Part shown: piece after piece, positions 1-8,794 of the stretch
Numbering within the stretch: position 1 is the stretch's first letter
How the letters are laid out: each line of letters begins with the position of its first letter
Assembly (NCBI RefSeq): GCF_014873145.1
Contig: NZ_JADBEK010000001.1
Location: 3,906,001-3,970,000, forward strand
Direction of reading: 5' to 3'
Origin: Nonomuraea angiospora
GTDB taxonomy: Bacteria > Actinomycetota > Actinomycetes > Streptosporangiales > Streptosporangiaceae
Length of the DNA stretch: 64,000 nt
Notes under the pieces: model-generated
What the model saw: only the letters and a program-made list of their open reading frames with translations
What the model was told of the DNA's origin: nothing
Databases searched by the model: none
Position numbers and translations under genes: made by a program

Positions 1-42
1 CTGTGGCGTGCCTACCGGGGCGCGCCCCTGCCCGAAGGCTGA
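1..42 (+). CDS. 3' end of an unidentified gene entering from the left
   Basis: Frame 1 reads LWRAYRGAPLPEG and then a TGA at 40-42. Codons are rich in G/C at third positions, so this is plausibly the last 13 residues of a gene that begins before the window. It would be convergent with the FtsX-type permease. The piece is too short to identify, and chance coding cannot be excluded. A weak hairpin (CCGGCG-atga-CGCCGG, 55-70) lies between the two stops and could help end transcription. Confidence 0.3.
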   Translation: MWRAYRGAPLPEG

Positions 43-82
43 GCGGCCCGCGGTCCGGCGATGACGCCGGCCTGGATCCGGG

Positions 83-2581
83 TCACAGGGGCCGGCGGGC
101 GAAGGACCGTCCGGTCCGGGTGATCAGCGCCGCCGCGCTCGCCAGAACGGGCAGCCCCACCACCACGGCGACGAGGAACGGCCACGGCATCGCGATCGTG
201 GCGGGATCTCCGGCGCCGTGCGTCGTCATCGGCCGGGTCAGGGCCAGGCCCGTCACCGTTCCCGCGAGCAGCCCCACCAGCGCGCCGAGCCCGGAGATGT
301 AGAGGGCCTGGCCGGCCACGAGCGCCCGCAACGTCCTGGGCGGGGCGCCGATGGCCACCATCGTCGCCTGCTCGGGCCGCATGTCGGCGGCCGCCAGGCG
401 GGTGGCGGTCAGCGTGCCGCCGACGACGAGGACGAGAGCGCCGCCGAGCCAGCCCCACAGGCTGGGGTCGGGCACGTTGCGATAGCCCTCCTCGGAGGCG
501 ACCGTGACGCGGGGGGTCACCTTGGCCAGATCACGCGCCAGCGTCGAGCCCGCCGACGGCCGGTACATGGCGTAGAGCTGGCGCTCGGCCGTCGAGAAAC
601 CGGCCTGCTCCACCAGGGCACGTGGCAGCAGGGCGCCGCCCTGGTGCTCGTCGGCGGGGGTGGCCAGCACCGCGGGCACGTCGAGCCGGCGCGCGGGGCC
701 GGACGTGGAGCCCGCCCGCAGGGCGAGTTTGCCGTCCCGCAGCGCGGCCGCGTCGAACACCACGGCCTTGCCGCTCGCCAGCGCCGCGGCCGCCCGCGGA
801 TCATGGCGCCCCTGCAGGAGCGTGAGCAGGGCCTGGTCTCCGATGGCCGCCGTGCGGCGCGTGCGGGTGCCGTTCCAGCGCACCGTGTACCGCAACGCGT
901 AGCGGTGGCCCTGGGCGTCCCTCGCCTGGTAGCCGGCGGCCAGCGGCACGCCCGGCAACTGGCGGGCGGCCTCGGCGCGAAGCCTGCTCCAGGCCGCGTC
1001 GCCGATGTTGCCGGCCCAGATCGCCAGCGTGCCGGTCGGGCGCGCCGAGGTGTAGGCGTTGCGCCGGTCCATGTACTCGCTGTAGGTGCCGATGCCCATC
1101 GCCACGACCGTGGCCGTCACCGCCATGACGGCCGCCACGGCGCTGGCCGTACGGGATCGGTGGCGGACCGCGTCGCGTACGGACATCCGCAGCGGGAGCC
1201 GCAGCCGCGCGGCCAGCCCGCCCGTGCGCTGGACCAGCCACGGCGTCAGCACCACCAGCCCGAGCAGGACCAGCACCGCGGAGGCGAGCACCCACACCGA
1301 GCCCGGCTGGCGCCGCGCCACCACGGTCGCCCCCAGCCCGGCCAGCACCAGCGCGGCCCCCGCCAGCGGCCATCCCGGCCGATCGGCCACCGCGGGCGCC
1401 CGTCCGGCCAGCACGGCCGCGCTGTTCTGGCGAGCCGCCTGTACGGCGGGCACCAGCGCCGCCACGATCCCGGCGACCAGGCCCAGCGCGGCGACGGCCA
1501 GGACCGGCGCCCACGGCACTCCCGGCGGGCCGGCCTCGCCTCCCCATCGGGCCACGATCGGGGCGCCGAGCGCGCCTGCCCCGATGCCCAGCACCGTCGC
1601 CACGACGGTGGCGGCGCCGCCGAGGACCAGTCCGTCGGCCAGCACGATCGTCCGCAGGTGAGCGGCCGAGCCTCCCTGGGCCGCGATCTCGGCCAGTTCC
1701 CGGCGCCGCCTCCTGAGCCCGACCGCGAAAGCGGGTCCGGCCAGCAGCACGGTCTCCAGCACCACCATGATCACCATGGCGCCGATCCCGACCGTGCCCT
1801 GGACGCTCATGGCACGGGCACGGGTCCACGAGCGGGGGTCGGCCATCAGGGCGCGCGAGGTGACGTACAGACCGGACCCGTTCAGCGCGGTCACGCCGGT
1901 CCAGGACACGGGCCCGGCGGTGTCGGCGAGCCATCCGGGGCCGTGCTCGCCCGGAGACCAGAACTCCTCCACCGACGCCAGCGGGAGATCGGGACCCACG
2001 ACCTGGCGGAGAGAGGGCCGGAACGGGTGCTCGACCACACCCACCACCGTCAGCGGCGCCGCGCCGGCCGGCCGCAGGAGATCGCCGGGCCGCAGGCCGA
2101 ACGCGGAGGTCACCGCGACCTCGCGGGCGGCCGAGGGCAGCCTGCCCTCGCTCAGCGTCCGCATCCCCTTGGTGAGGGGATCGCGCAGGTCGGTCCGCAG
2201 CGCCTCGACCCGCTCGGCGCCCAGCCGGAGCACGCCGGTGTCGAAGGGGATCACCCGGGTGCCCGGTCCGAGCAGCGCCTCCACGTCGGCGTTGCTGCGC
2301 CGGGGCCCGGTCGCCGCGTCGCCGGTCGTGCTCCAGGTCGCCCCGTTGGGCTGCTGGCGGAGCACCGTACCCTCGGGTAGCTGCATGAGGCGGGCGTCGG
2401 CCGCGCCGAGCTCGGCCACCAGCCCCTCCTGCGGGCTGACGTTCATGGTCTCGGTGAGGGTGAGCACCGTCGTGATCACCAGGACGGGCAGGCCGATCAT
2501 CACCATGATGAGCGCGCTTCGCCCCCGGGAGCGCCACGCGTTGCGGCGGGCGATGCGCAGCGCGGCCAGCGCGGCGCTCAT
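83..2581 (-). CDS. FtsX-like ABC transporter permease, 832 aa
   Basis: Membrane permease of an ABC system of the MacB/FtsX type, which exports substrates or acts mechanically rather than importing. An N-terminal transmembrane helix (about residues 25-45) is followed by a long extracytoplasmic domain. A block of hydrophobic helices follows at about 270-480, then a second extracytoplasmic region, and two or three helices near the C-terminus (about 725-825). This is the usual layout of a fused double-FtsX permease. The ATG overlaps the TGA of the upstream ATPase gene (ATGA), so the two are translationally coupled. The third gene of the operon is a PadR regulator. Such PadR-ABC sets often respond to drugs or antimicrobial peptides; the substrate here is unknown. 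Confidence 0.9.
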   Translation of the reverse strand: MSAALAALRIARRNAWRSRGRSALIMVMIGLPVLVITTVLTLTETMNVSPQEGLVAELGAADARLMQLPEGTVLRQQPNGATWSTTGDAATGPRRSNADVEALLGPGTRVIPFDTGVLRLGAERVEALRTDLRDPLTKGMRTLSEGRLPSAAREVAVTSAFGLRPGDLLRPAGAAPLTVVGVVEHPFRPSLRQVVGPDLPLASVEEFWSPGEHGPGWLADTAGPVSWTGVTALNGSGLYVTSRALMADPRSWTRARAMSVQGTVGIGAMVIMVVLETVLLAGPAFAVGLRRRRRELAEIAAQGGSAAHLRTIVLADGLVLGGAATVVATVLGIGAGALGAPIVARWGGEAGPPGVPWAPVLAVAALGLVAGIVAALVPAVQAARQNSAAVLAGRAPAVADRPGWPLAGAALVLAGLGATVVARRQPGSVWVLASAVLVLLGLVVLTPWLVQRTGGLAARLRLPLRMSVRDAVRHRSRTASAVAAVMAVTATVVAMGIGTYSEYMDRRNAYTSARPTGTLAIWAGNIGDAAWSRLRAEAARQLPGVPLAAGYQARDAQGHRYALRYTVRWNGTRTRRTAAIGDQALLTLLQGRHDPRAAAALASGKAVVFDAAALRDGKLALRAGSTSGPARRLDVPAVLATPADEHQGGALLPRALVEQAGFSTAERQLYAMYRPSAGSTLARDLAKVTPRVTVASEEGYRNVPDPSLWGWLGGALVLVVGGTLTATRLAAADMRPEQATMVAIGAPPRTLRALVAGQALYISGLGALVGLLAGTVTGLALTRPMTTHGAGDPATIAMPWPFLVAVVVGLPVLASAAALITRTGRSFARRPL

Positions 2582-3270
2582 CGGGCGCTCTCCAGTGCCC
2601 CGTCCGTGGAATCCGCGACCATCCCGTCACGGAGGAACACCACCCGATCGGCCCAGGCGGCGTAGCGCGGCTCGTGGGTGACGAGGAGCACCGCCGCGCC
2701 CACGTCACAGCGGGCGCGTAAGACCTGAAGGATGTCATCGCCGGTGCGGGTGTCGAGCGCGCCGGTCGGCTCGTCGGCCAGCACCAGGCACCGCTCCCCC
2801 ACCAGCGCGCGGGCGATCGCCACCCGCTGGCGCTGGCCGCCGGACAGCTCGTCGGGGAAGCGGTCGGCCAGCTCCTCCACGCCGATCTCCGCCAGCACGA
2901 CCATGGCCTGCTCGCGGGCCAGGCGCGGGCGCACGCCGTCGAGCTCGCGCGGCAGCATCACGTTCTCCACCGCCGTCAGCGACGGGATCAGATTGAGGTC
3001 CTGGAAGACGTAGCCGACACTGCGCCGCCGTAACGCGGCCAGATCGCGTACGTCGGCCAGGTCCTGATCGTCGATGCGCACCGTGCCCGACGTGGGCCGC
3101 TCCAGCCCGCCCACGAGGTTGAGCAGGGTCGACTTGCCCGATCCGGACGGGCCCATGACCGCGACCAGCTCCCCCGCGTCGACCTCCAGGCTCACGCCCT
3201 TGAGAGCGTGTACGGCTGTCGCCCCTTCGCCGTGGACCCTGGCCACCTCGGCCAGCCGTACGAGCGTCAT
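2578..3270 (-). CDS. ABC transporter ATP-binding protein (MacB/LolD type), 230 aa
   Basis: ATPase partner of the adjacent FtsX-like permease. Walker A GPSGSGKST is at residues 40-48, the Q-loop near 90, the signature LSGGQ at 142-146 and Walker B LVLADEP at 162-168. Length and motifs fit the LolD/MacB family. Reading continues upstream in frame, but the ATG at 3270 has a strong AGGAGG ribosome site five bases upstream and overlaps the TGA of the PadR gene (ATGA), which fixes the start. The three genes 3776-83 therefore form one tightly coupled operon. Assignment of family is secure; the exported substrate is not known. Confidence 0.95.
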   Translation of the reverse strand: MTLVRLAEVARVHGEGATAVHALKGVSLEVDAGELVAVMGPSGSGKSTLLNLVGGLERPTSGTVRIDDQDLADVRDLAALRRRSVGYVFQDLNLIPSLTAVENVMLPRELDGVRPRLAREQAMVVLAEIGVEELADRFPDELSGGQRQRVAIARALVGERCLVLADEPTGALDTRTGDDILQVLRARCDVGAAVLLVTHEPRYAAWADRVVFLRDGMVADSTDGALESAR

Positions 3271-3776
3271 GTTTCCTCCTTGAGAACGGCCTCGCAGTGG
3301 TCCAGCCACCGCTGCTCGGCCTCGGCCCGGAAAATCATCGAATCGAGCACCAGCCGCTGCGCCGCGCCTCCTGTCACGGCCCGCTTGGCCCTGGTCAGCT
3401 GCTGGAGGGCGCGCATGGTCGCCGTACGCTGCCGGCGGATGACCTCGGCGACGTCCATCTCCTTCGCCTCGACGGCCATGGCCAGCTTGATGACCAGCTC
3501 GTCGCGTGGCCGGTCGGACTGGACGATGGGGGTGCTGAACCATCGCGCCAGCTCCGCCCGGCCGGCCGCGGTGAGCGTGTAGACGACCCGGCCCTGCTCG
3601 TCCGACTCGCCCGGCTCGACGAGGCCGTCGCGCTCCATGCGGGACAGCGTCGTGTAGACCTGACCGATGTTGAGCGGCCAGGTCGCCCCGGTCGAGGCCT
3701 CGAACTCCACCCGCAGCTGATAGCCGTGCCGAGGCCCTCTGCTGAGCAGCGCTAGCAAGCCGTGCCTGATCGACAT
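3267..3776 (-). CDS. PadR family transcriptional regulator, 169 aa
   Basis: Winged-helix repressor of the PadR family. The N-terminal PadR domain (about residues 1-75: SIRHGLLALLSRGPRHGYQL, then the VYTTLSRMERDGLV recognition region) is followed by a helical C-terminal part with the usual PadR dimerisation character. It is the first gene of an operon with an ABC ATPase and an FtsX-like permease, so it probably controls its own operon. The start at 3776 (ATG SIRHG) fits the family; an upstream in-frame start would run through the proposed operator. The repeat GTATGCAT at 3786-3806 sits immediately upstream and is the likely binding site. Confidence 0.92.
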   Translation of the reverse strand: MSIRHGLLALLSRGPRHGYQLRVEFEASTGATWPLNIGQVYTTLSRMERDGLVEPGESDEQGRVVYTLTAAGRAELARWFSTPIVQSDRPRDELVIKLAMAVEAKEMDVAEVIRRQRTATMRALQQLTRAKRAVTGGAAQRLVLDSMIFRAEAEQRWLDHCEAVLKEET

Positions 3777-3785
3777 GGATACCAA

Positions 3786-3806
3786 GTATGCATATGCGGT
3801 ATGCAT
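3786..3806. promoter_or_regulatory. Candidate PadR operator: two GTATGCAT repeats
   Basis: GTATGCAT occurs twice as a direct repeat, at 3786-3793 and 3799-3806, and each copy contains the self-complementary core ATGCAT. The start-to-start distance is 13 bp. The pair ends 10 bp before the PadR start codon. PadR proteins commonly bind AT-containing dyads at their own promoters, so autoregulation is inferred. Confidence 0.5.
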
Positions 3807-3906
3807 CGCTCAAGCGGATCCGCCGCATTCGGCAGACCCGCGGGATGCAACCCGCGCCCGGGCCGGAGGCATCTCCTGGGTGTGAAGTCATCTATCGGGG
3901 AGACCA

Positions 3907-4416
3907 ATGAGCCTTGACGAGGAGTACACCGCCTATGTGAGTGGCCGGCTGTCCTGGCTGAGGAAGATCGCATACCCGTTGTGCCAGGACTGGCACCGCG
4001 CCGACGATCTGGTGCAGACGGCGATCACGCGGCTCTACGTCAAATGGCGCCAGGCGCGGGCCGCGGACGACCTCGACGCCTACGTGCGCACGATGCTGGT
4101 CCGGGTCTTCCTCGCCGAACAGCGAAGGAGCTGGTTCTCCCGGGTACGGCTGACGGCCACCCTGTCCGACCGGCCGGCCGAGGGCGGCGACCGGGACCTG
4201 ATCATGGACATCAACCGGGCTCTGGCCGCCGTTCCCGCGCGCCAGCGCGCCACCCTGGTGCTGCGCTTCCACTGCGACCTGAGCGTGGAGCAGACCGCCC
4301 ACGCGCTGGGCTGCTCCACCGGAACCGTCAAGAGCCAGACCGCCCGCGGCCTGGCCACCCTGCGCTCGCTGCTCGACGCGCCGGAGTCCCGTCTCGCACG
4401 TACGGAGGAATCATGA
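3907..4416 (+). CDS. SigE-family (ECF-like) RNA polymerase sigma factor, 169 aa
   Basis: Small alternative sigma factor of the actinobacterial SigE group. Sigma region 2 spans about residues 13-78 (includes HRADDLVQTAITRLYVKW, the helix that contacts core polymerase and the -10 element). Region 4 spans about 112-160, with the helix-turn-helix SVEQTAHALGCSTGTVKSQT. The length of about 170 aa is normal for the group. The stop overlaps the start of a gene for a single-span membrane protein (ATGA-type overlap), the common arrangement of a sigma factor with its membrane-bound partner or antagonist. The signal sensed is unknown. Confidence 0.93.
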   Translation: MSLDEEYTAYVSGRLSWLRKIAYPLCQDWHRADDLVQTAITRLYVKWRQARAADDLDAYVRTMLVRVFLAEQRRSWFSRVRLTATLSDRPAEGGDRDLIMDINRALAAVPARQRATLVLRFHCDLSVEQTAHALGCSTGTVKSQTARGLATLRSLLDAPESRLARTEES

Positions 4417-5084
4417 TGGATGTCAAAGAGGCGTTCGACTCGCTGGCGCGGCAGGAGGGGCCGCCGAGCACGACGAACGTGCACCGGGCCATGGCGGCGG
4501 GACGCGCCGTCCGCAGACGCCGTCGTGCCGCAGCCGCCGCGACGTCGGCGGCGGGGGTGGCCGCGGCCGTTCTCCTGGCCTGGTCGGTGCAACCATGGGC
4601 GGAGCGCCAGAACGGCGTCGTCGCCAGTGCGCCCACCCCGCCCACCGCGCCGGTCACGATCACGGTCACGCCACGGCCCGCCTACAAGGGATTCGCGGAA
4701 CTGAAGAAGAAGCATCCCCCCAAGGGGAAGATCGCCTCTGTGCCGCCGCTGTTGATGTGGGTGAGCGACGCGCCCCGCAAGGGCCACCTCCTCCTGTGCG
4801 AGAGCGGCCCGAACGGTGGCTCCTGCTCCAGCTTTCCGCCGCTCACCAAGGAGTTCGCCCGTATCCAGGGCCGGGGCAAGGACGTCCGGTTCGGGATCGC
4901 CAACGACGACGTTCACGCAGTGACGGCCGTCACCAAGGACGGGCGGAGGTTTCAGGCGAACCTCGCCCGGAACGTCGGCCCGGAGCTCGGGCTCTGGGCC
5001 ATCGAGTATCCCCCGGGAACGGACGTGCTGAGGCTCGTCATCACCGACGCCAAGGGGAAGACCCTGCAGAAGATCGCCGGGTGA
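4413..5084 (+). CDS. Single-pass membrane protein, putative sigma-factor partner, 223 aa
   Basis: The N-terminal 40 residues are cytoplasmic and basic (VRRRRRAAAAA), followed by one transmembrane helix at about 43-60, a Pro/Thr-rich linker, and an extracytoplasmic domain of about 150 residues with three or four cysteines. It starts within the sigma gene stop (ATGATG at 4413, preceded by GGAGG), so the pair is co-translated. Position and topology suggest an anti-sigma-like role, but I see no ZAS zinc motif or other recognised anti-sigma domain. It may instead be an ordinary target of the sigma factor. Function is therefore inferred from context only. Confidence 0.75.
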   Translation: MMDVKEAFDSLARQEGPPSTTNVHRAMAAGRAVRRRRRAAAAATSAAGVAAAVLLAWSVQPWAERQNGVVASAPTPPTAPVTITVTPRPAYKGFAELKKKHPPKGKIASVPPLLMWVSDAPRKGHLLLCESGPNGGSCSSFPPLTKEFARIQGRGKDVRFGIANDDVHAVTAVTKDGRRFQANLARNVGPELGLWAIEYPPGTDVLRLVITDAKGKTLQKIAG

Positions 5085-5094
5085 CGGACCTGGT

Positions 5095-6165
5095 TCAGAC
5101 GGCGCGCAGGTACTGCCGGGGATAGCGGTCCCGGAGGGTGGCCGGTTCGAGGCGCGCGGCCGCGCGCAGCGGCCACGACGGATCGCGCAGCGCCTCCCGG
5201 CCCAGCAGGACGACGTCGGCGGAGCCCTCGCCGAGCACGGTCTCGGCCTGGTCCGGGTCGGTGATCAGGCCGACCGCGCCGACCGGCAGCACCGCCTTGT
5301 CCCGCACCTGCCGGGCGAACGGTACCTGGTAGCCGGGCCCGACCGGGATCCGCTGGTCCGGATCCAGCCCGCCCGTGCTGACGTCGAGCAGGTCCACCCC
5401 GTGCTCGTGCAGGAGCCGGGCGAGCTCGACCGTCTCCTCCGGCGTCCAGCCGCCGTCCACCCAGTCGGTGGCCGAGACCCGGACGAGCAGCGGGCGCCCG
5501 GCCGGCCATGCCCCGCGTACGGCGTCGACCACCTCCAGCAGCAGCCGGACCCGGTTGTCGAAGCCGCCGCCGTAACGGTCCGTCCGCCGGTTGGCGCGCG
5601 GCGAGAGGAACTGGTGCAACAGGTACCCGTGCCCGGCGTGGATCTCGACGACGTCGAAGCCGGCCTCCGCCGCGCGCCGGGTCGCGGCGGCGAAGTCCGC
5701 CACGATCCGGCCGAGGTCGGCGGCGCTCGCCTGCGCGGGGGTGGCGTAGCCGCGGTAGGCGAGCGGCGATGGCCCCAGCGCGGTCCAGCCGCCGTCCGCC
5801 GCAGGGATCGAGCCGCTCCCGAGCCCGGGCGGGAACGTCGACGCCTTGCGGCCGGCGTGGCCGAGTTGCACGCCGATCGGCGTGCCGTGCGCACGCGCGA
5901 ACGCCGTGATCCGCCGCCAGCCCGCGACCTGCTCGTCCGACCACAGCCCGGTGTCCCGCGGGCTGATCCGCCCCTCCGGCGAGACCGCGGTGGACTCGGT
6001 GAGCACCAGGCCGAAGCCGCCCGTCACCCGGGCGCCGAGATGGACGAGGTGCCAGTCGGTCGGCACGCCGTCGGGGCCCGCGCTGTACTGGCACATCGGC
6101 GACAGCCACACCCGGTTCGGCAGGGTGAGCTCGCGCAGCGTCAGCGGGCTCAGGAGCGCGCTCAT
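5095..6165 (-). CDS. Old yellow enzyme family NADH:flavin oxidoreductase (YqjM-like), 356 aa
   Basis: FMN-dependent ene-reductase of the YqjM/thermophilic-like OYE class. It reduces activated C=C bonds with NAD(P)H. Visible family marks are SPMCQYSA with Cys25 (the redox-tuning cysteine in YqjM), QLGHAGRK, the active-site stretch EIHAGHGYLLHQFLSP with RTDRYGG, and a C-terminal phosphate-binding segment (VVLLGREALRDP). The length is normal. It is the last gene of the catabolic operon: its ATG at 6165 overlaps the stop of the amidohydrolase gene. In the pathway it may reduce an unsaturated ring or ring-opened intermediate; the substrate is not deducible. Confidence 0.93.
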   Translation of the reverse strand: MSALLSPLTLRELTLPNRVWLSPMCQYSAGPDGVPTDWHLVHLGARVTGGFGLVLTESTAVSPEGRISPRDTGLWSDEQVAGWRRITAFARAHGTPIGVQLGHAGRKASTFPPGLGSGSIPAADGGWTALGPSPLAYRGYATPAQASAADLGRIVADFAAATRRAAEAGFDVVEIHAGHGYLLHQFLSPRANRRTDRYGGGFDNRVRLLLEVVDAVRGAWPAGRPLLVRVSATDWVDGGWTPEETVELARLLHEHGVDLLDVSTGGLDPDQRIPVGPGYQVPFARQVRDKAVLPVGAVGLITDPDQAETVLGEGSADVVLLGREALRDPSWPLRAAARLEPATLRDRYPRQYLRAV

Positions 6166-7133
6166 GCCGGCACCCCCAGGAAGGCGCGGGCGTTGGCGGC
6201 GAGCGTGGCCGCGTCGAGGCCGGCCGCCTCGGCGAAACCGACGGGGTCGCGCTGTGCCATGTCGAAGGGATGGTCGCTGCCGCACACCACGGCCTGCTTC
6301 CCCGCCTTCGCGGTGAGCAGGCCGAGCAGCGCGGGGTCGTGGGTGACGGTGTCGAACCACAACGAGCGTACGCTCTCGCCCGGCGGCCGGGACGAGTCGC
6401 GCCGCACGTCCGCGCGGGTCCGCCACCCGTGGTCCCAGCGGCCGAGCAGGCCGGGCGCGCATCCGCCGCCGTGCACGAAGCAGATCCGCAGGTCCGGCAG
6501 TTGCTCGACGACCCCGCCGAGCAGCAGCGCCGCGACCGCGGTGGCCGTCTCGACCGGGTTGCCGACCAGGTTCGCGAGGTAGTGGTCGCGCCACTCCGGG
6601 CGCGGGAGTTGCATGGGATGCACCAGTACGGACAGCCCCTCCGCGGCGGCGACGCCGAGGACGTGCCGCAGGACGCCGCGGTCGAGGGACGCGCCGGCGA
6701 GCACGGGCGGGACGGCCACGCCGGCGATCCCGGGCACCGCGGCGAGCCGCCTGAGCTGTTCCGTCGCCGTGCCGGCGGCGTCGAGGGACACCAGGCCCAG
6801 CCCGGCCAGGGCCCCGCCCGAGCCGCTCACGACCCGGGCCAGGGCGTCGTTGAAGGCGTCCACGTACGGTGCGGCGGGGCCGGCGACCGGGAAGGCGAAC
6901 GGAGGGGCCGAGAGCACCCGGACCCCGATCCCGGCGGCGGCCATGTCGTCCAGGATCGCCGGCACGTCGCTCATCGCCCGAGCCGGGATGGACAGCGGGA
7001 CGTCGCCGAGATGGAGTTCGCCGTCGCGGTCGTGCAACGGGCCGTACGGCGCCCCCGGCGGGAGGTCGAACAACTCGGGTGGCAGCCAGTGCGCGTGGAC
7101 GTCGATCGGGCCGTCCGCGAGGGTGCCGATCAT
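6162..7133 (-). CDS. Amidohydrolase-2 family enzyme, ACMSD-like decarboxylase/hydrolase, 323 aa
   Basis: Metal-dependent TIM-barrel enzyme of the family that includes aminocarboxymuconate-semialdehyde decarboxylase (ACMSD), 5-carboxyvanillate decarboxylase and gamma-resorcylate decarboxylase. The N-terminal DVHAHW (His13, His15), a central VHP histidine, a second histidine in FVHGGG and the C-terminal GSDHPF aspartate make up the expected metal site. Its start overlaps the cupin stop and its stop overlaps the OYE start, so it sits in the middle of a coupled operon. In a degradation pathway for aromatic or heteroaromatic compounds it would decarboxylate or hydrolyse an acid intermediate. Exact chemistry is not determined. 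Confidence 0.88.
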   Translation of the reverse strand: MIGTLADGPIDVHAHWLPPELFDLPPGAPYGPLHDRDGELHLGDVPLSIPARAMSDVPAILDDMAAAGIGVRVLSAPPFAFPVAGPAAPYVDAFNDALARVVSGSGGALAGLGLVSLDAAGTATEQLRRLAAVPGIAGVAVPPVLAGASLDRGVLRHVLGVAAAEGLSVLVHPMQLPRPEWRDHYLANLVGNPVETATAVAALLLGGVVEQLPDLRICFVHGGGCAPGLLGRWDHGWRTRADVRRDSSRPPGESVRSLWFDTVTHDPALLGLLTAKAGKQAVVCGSDHPFDMAQRDPVGFAEAAGLDAATLAANARAFLGVPA

Positions 7134-7576
7134 CGATCGGCCCCGGGCAGCGGGAGCGGCGCGTTCGCGCCGTCGAGGTGCTCCACGGTGGTGAAGACGA
7201 GGTCGGTGTCGCCGATGTTCTCGATGTCGTGCAACAGGTACTGCCCCGCCCCGAAGACGAAGTGCCGCGTCTCCCCGGCGGAGTAGGAGACCTCGCGCGT
7301 GGTCCCGTCACTGGTGTGCTGGCGGCTGCGGCCGGCGTTCACCGCGGTCCAGAAGTAGTCCAGGACGTGCCGGTGGGCGTGCCAGCGCTCGCCGGGCGCG
7401 AGCCTGATCTCCCAGACCCGGACCCGGTCGGTCGCGCTGAGCAGCCGCGAGCCCACCTCGCCGTCGTGGGCGTGCGCGTCGAACTCGGCGCGCAGCTCGT
7501 CGGACCAGCCGTCGAAACCGGTGGCCACCAGGTCGCCGGCCAGCGGCAGGTCGGACAGGAAGGCGGTGTCGGACAT
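7130..7576 (-). CDS. Cupin-domain protein, 148 aa
   Basis: Small single-cupin protein. The first cupin motif contains WHAHRH (His66, His68, His70) and the second contains HFVFGAGQYLLHDIEN (His105, His116, Glu119), so metal ligands are present and a dioxygenase or isomerase role is possible. It lies between a FAD monooxygenase and an ACMSD-like enzyme in one operon, with a clear GAGGAG ribosome site before the ATG at 7576. If the monooxygenase hydroxylates an aromatic ring, this cupin is a candidate for ring cleavage or for handling an unstable intermediate. That role is inference; it could equally be a non-catalytic binding protein. Confidence 0.82.
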   Translation of the reverse strand: MSDTAFLSDLPLAGDLVATGFDGWSDELRAEFDAHAHDGEVGSRLLSATDRVRVWEIRLAPGERWHAHRHVLDYFWTAVNAGRSRQHTSDGTTREVSYSAGETRHFVFGAGQYLLHDIENIGDTDLVFTTVEHLDGANAPLPLPGADR

Positions 7577-7600
7577 CTCATCTCCTCATCTGGTTTGGGG

Positions 7601-8794
7601 TCAGCGGCCGGGGCCGTAGAGCCCGAAGCGCAGGCTCGGGTCCCCGGGCGTCCAGGTGTTGTGGATCTGTGAGCGTTCCCCCATCGCCACCACGCGCTCC
7701 AGCAGCCGGGCGCTGAGCTCGAGCTGCCCGGGCTCCCATTTGCGCAGGGCGGCGGGGATGTCGCCGTCGGCGGCGGCGAGGGCGTCGGCGAGCGCCCAGG
7801 CGTCCGCGGCCGCCTTGGCGGTGCCCGCGGCGGCGTGCGGGCGGGCCGCCGCGGCCGCGTCGCCTATCAGGGCCACCCTGCCGTCGGCCATCCGCGTGGA
7901 GCGGATGTCGGAGACGACCTGGATGAAGGGGTGTTCGGTGGCCGCGACGACCTCGGCCGCGGCGGGCGCGAGCAGCCGGGAGGCCGCCTCGCGCATGTCC
8001 TCGACGTAGCGGTCCTGGACCTGGCCCGGGTGCAGGGACACGGTGCCGGTGAAGCCGCGCTTGTCGATGAGCATCTCCGCGAGCTCCTCGCCGGCCGGTA
8101 CGTTGCGGTACCAGACGTAGTTCATCAGCCGCTCCCGCGGGCCGGTGCCGCGCTCGCCGGGGATCGGGTAGAGCGTGATGTGCGAGTGCGGCACCACGCT
8201 GTAGGAGATGGCGTCGCCGAGCAGGGCGCGGGTCGTGCCGCTCAGCTCGTGCTCCGGTACGGTGCCCCGCCAGCCGATGTAGCCGGAGTATTCGAGCCGG
8301 GCGCCGGGGTCGAGCAGGGGACGGCCGGTCGAGGTGATGCCGTCGGCGAAGACGACCAGCTCGGCCTCGGCCCGCCGGCCGCTGACGAACCGGACGGTGG
8401 CCCGCTCGGCCTCCTGCGCGACACCACAGGCGAACTCCCCGAGGTGGTAGTGGTCGGTGCCGAAGTCCGCGAGCAGGCCCCGGTAGAACGTGCCCCATGA
8501 GGTATGGGTCCAGCGGCGGCGGTCGCGGTGCACGATCCCGTTGTCGCGGCCGAGGTACTGGACGTACTCGGTCGCGGTGCTCAGGGCGTCGAGGCTCTGC
8601 GTGCTGCGCTCGGTGAACCAGCGTACGGTGTCGGGCTGCAGGACGATCCCGCCGCCCCGCCCGTCCAGCGGGGTGGGGGTGCGCTCGAACACCTCGACCG
8701 AGAACCCGAGGTCGCGCAGCAGCAGGGCGGTGGTCAGCCCGCCGATGGAGCCGCCGATGACGGCGGCGCGGGCACCTTCGTAGCGGGAGGTCAC
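7601..8794 (-). CDS. FAD-dependent aromatic hydroxylase, 2,6-dihydroxypyridine 3-monooxygenase-like, 397 aa
   Basis: Class A flavoprotein monooxygenase. The N-terminal dinucleotide-binding motif is a GGSIGG variant (residues about 14-19), and the second FAD motif reads IGDAAAAARPHAAAG. The GGS-x-xG form, the RPHAAAG extension and the C-terminal PGDPSLRFGL all resemble, from memory, the 2,6-dihydroxypyridine 3-hydroxylase of the nicotine pathway more than the phenol or salicylate hydroxylases. Start is the GTG at 8794, which overlaps the MFS stop (GTGA). It should add oxygen to an electron-rich ring, consuming NAD(P)H. The exact substrate is unproved. Confidence 0.9.
   Translation of the reverse strand: MTSRYEGARAAVIGGSIGGLTTALLLRDLGFSVEVFERTPTPLDGRGGGIVLQPDTVRWFTERSTQSLDALSTATEYVQYLGRDNGIVHRDRRRWTHTSWGTFYRGLLADFGTDHYHLGEFACGVAQEAERATVRFVSGRRAEAELVVFADGITSTGRPLLDPGARLEYSGYIGWRGTVPEHELSGTTRALLGDAISYSVVPHSHITLYPIPGERGTGPRERLMNYVWYRNVPAGEELAEMLIDKRGFTGTVSLHPGQVQDRYVEDMREAASRLLAPAAAEVVAATEHPFIQVVSDIRSTRMADGRVALIGDAAAAARPHAAAGTAKAAADAWALADALAAADGDIPAALRKWEPGQLELSARLLERVVAMGERSQIHNTWTPGDPSLRFGLYGPGR

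Noticed and set aside
218..2380. 720-codon plus-strand frame opposite the FtsX permease
   Set aside because: Low-complexity Arg/Gly/His/Ala product, no domain, and opposite a clearly conserved permease. Composition artefact.
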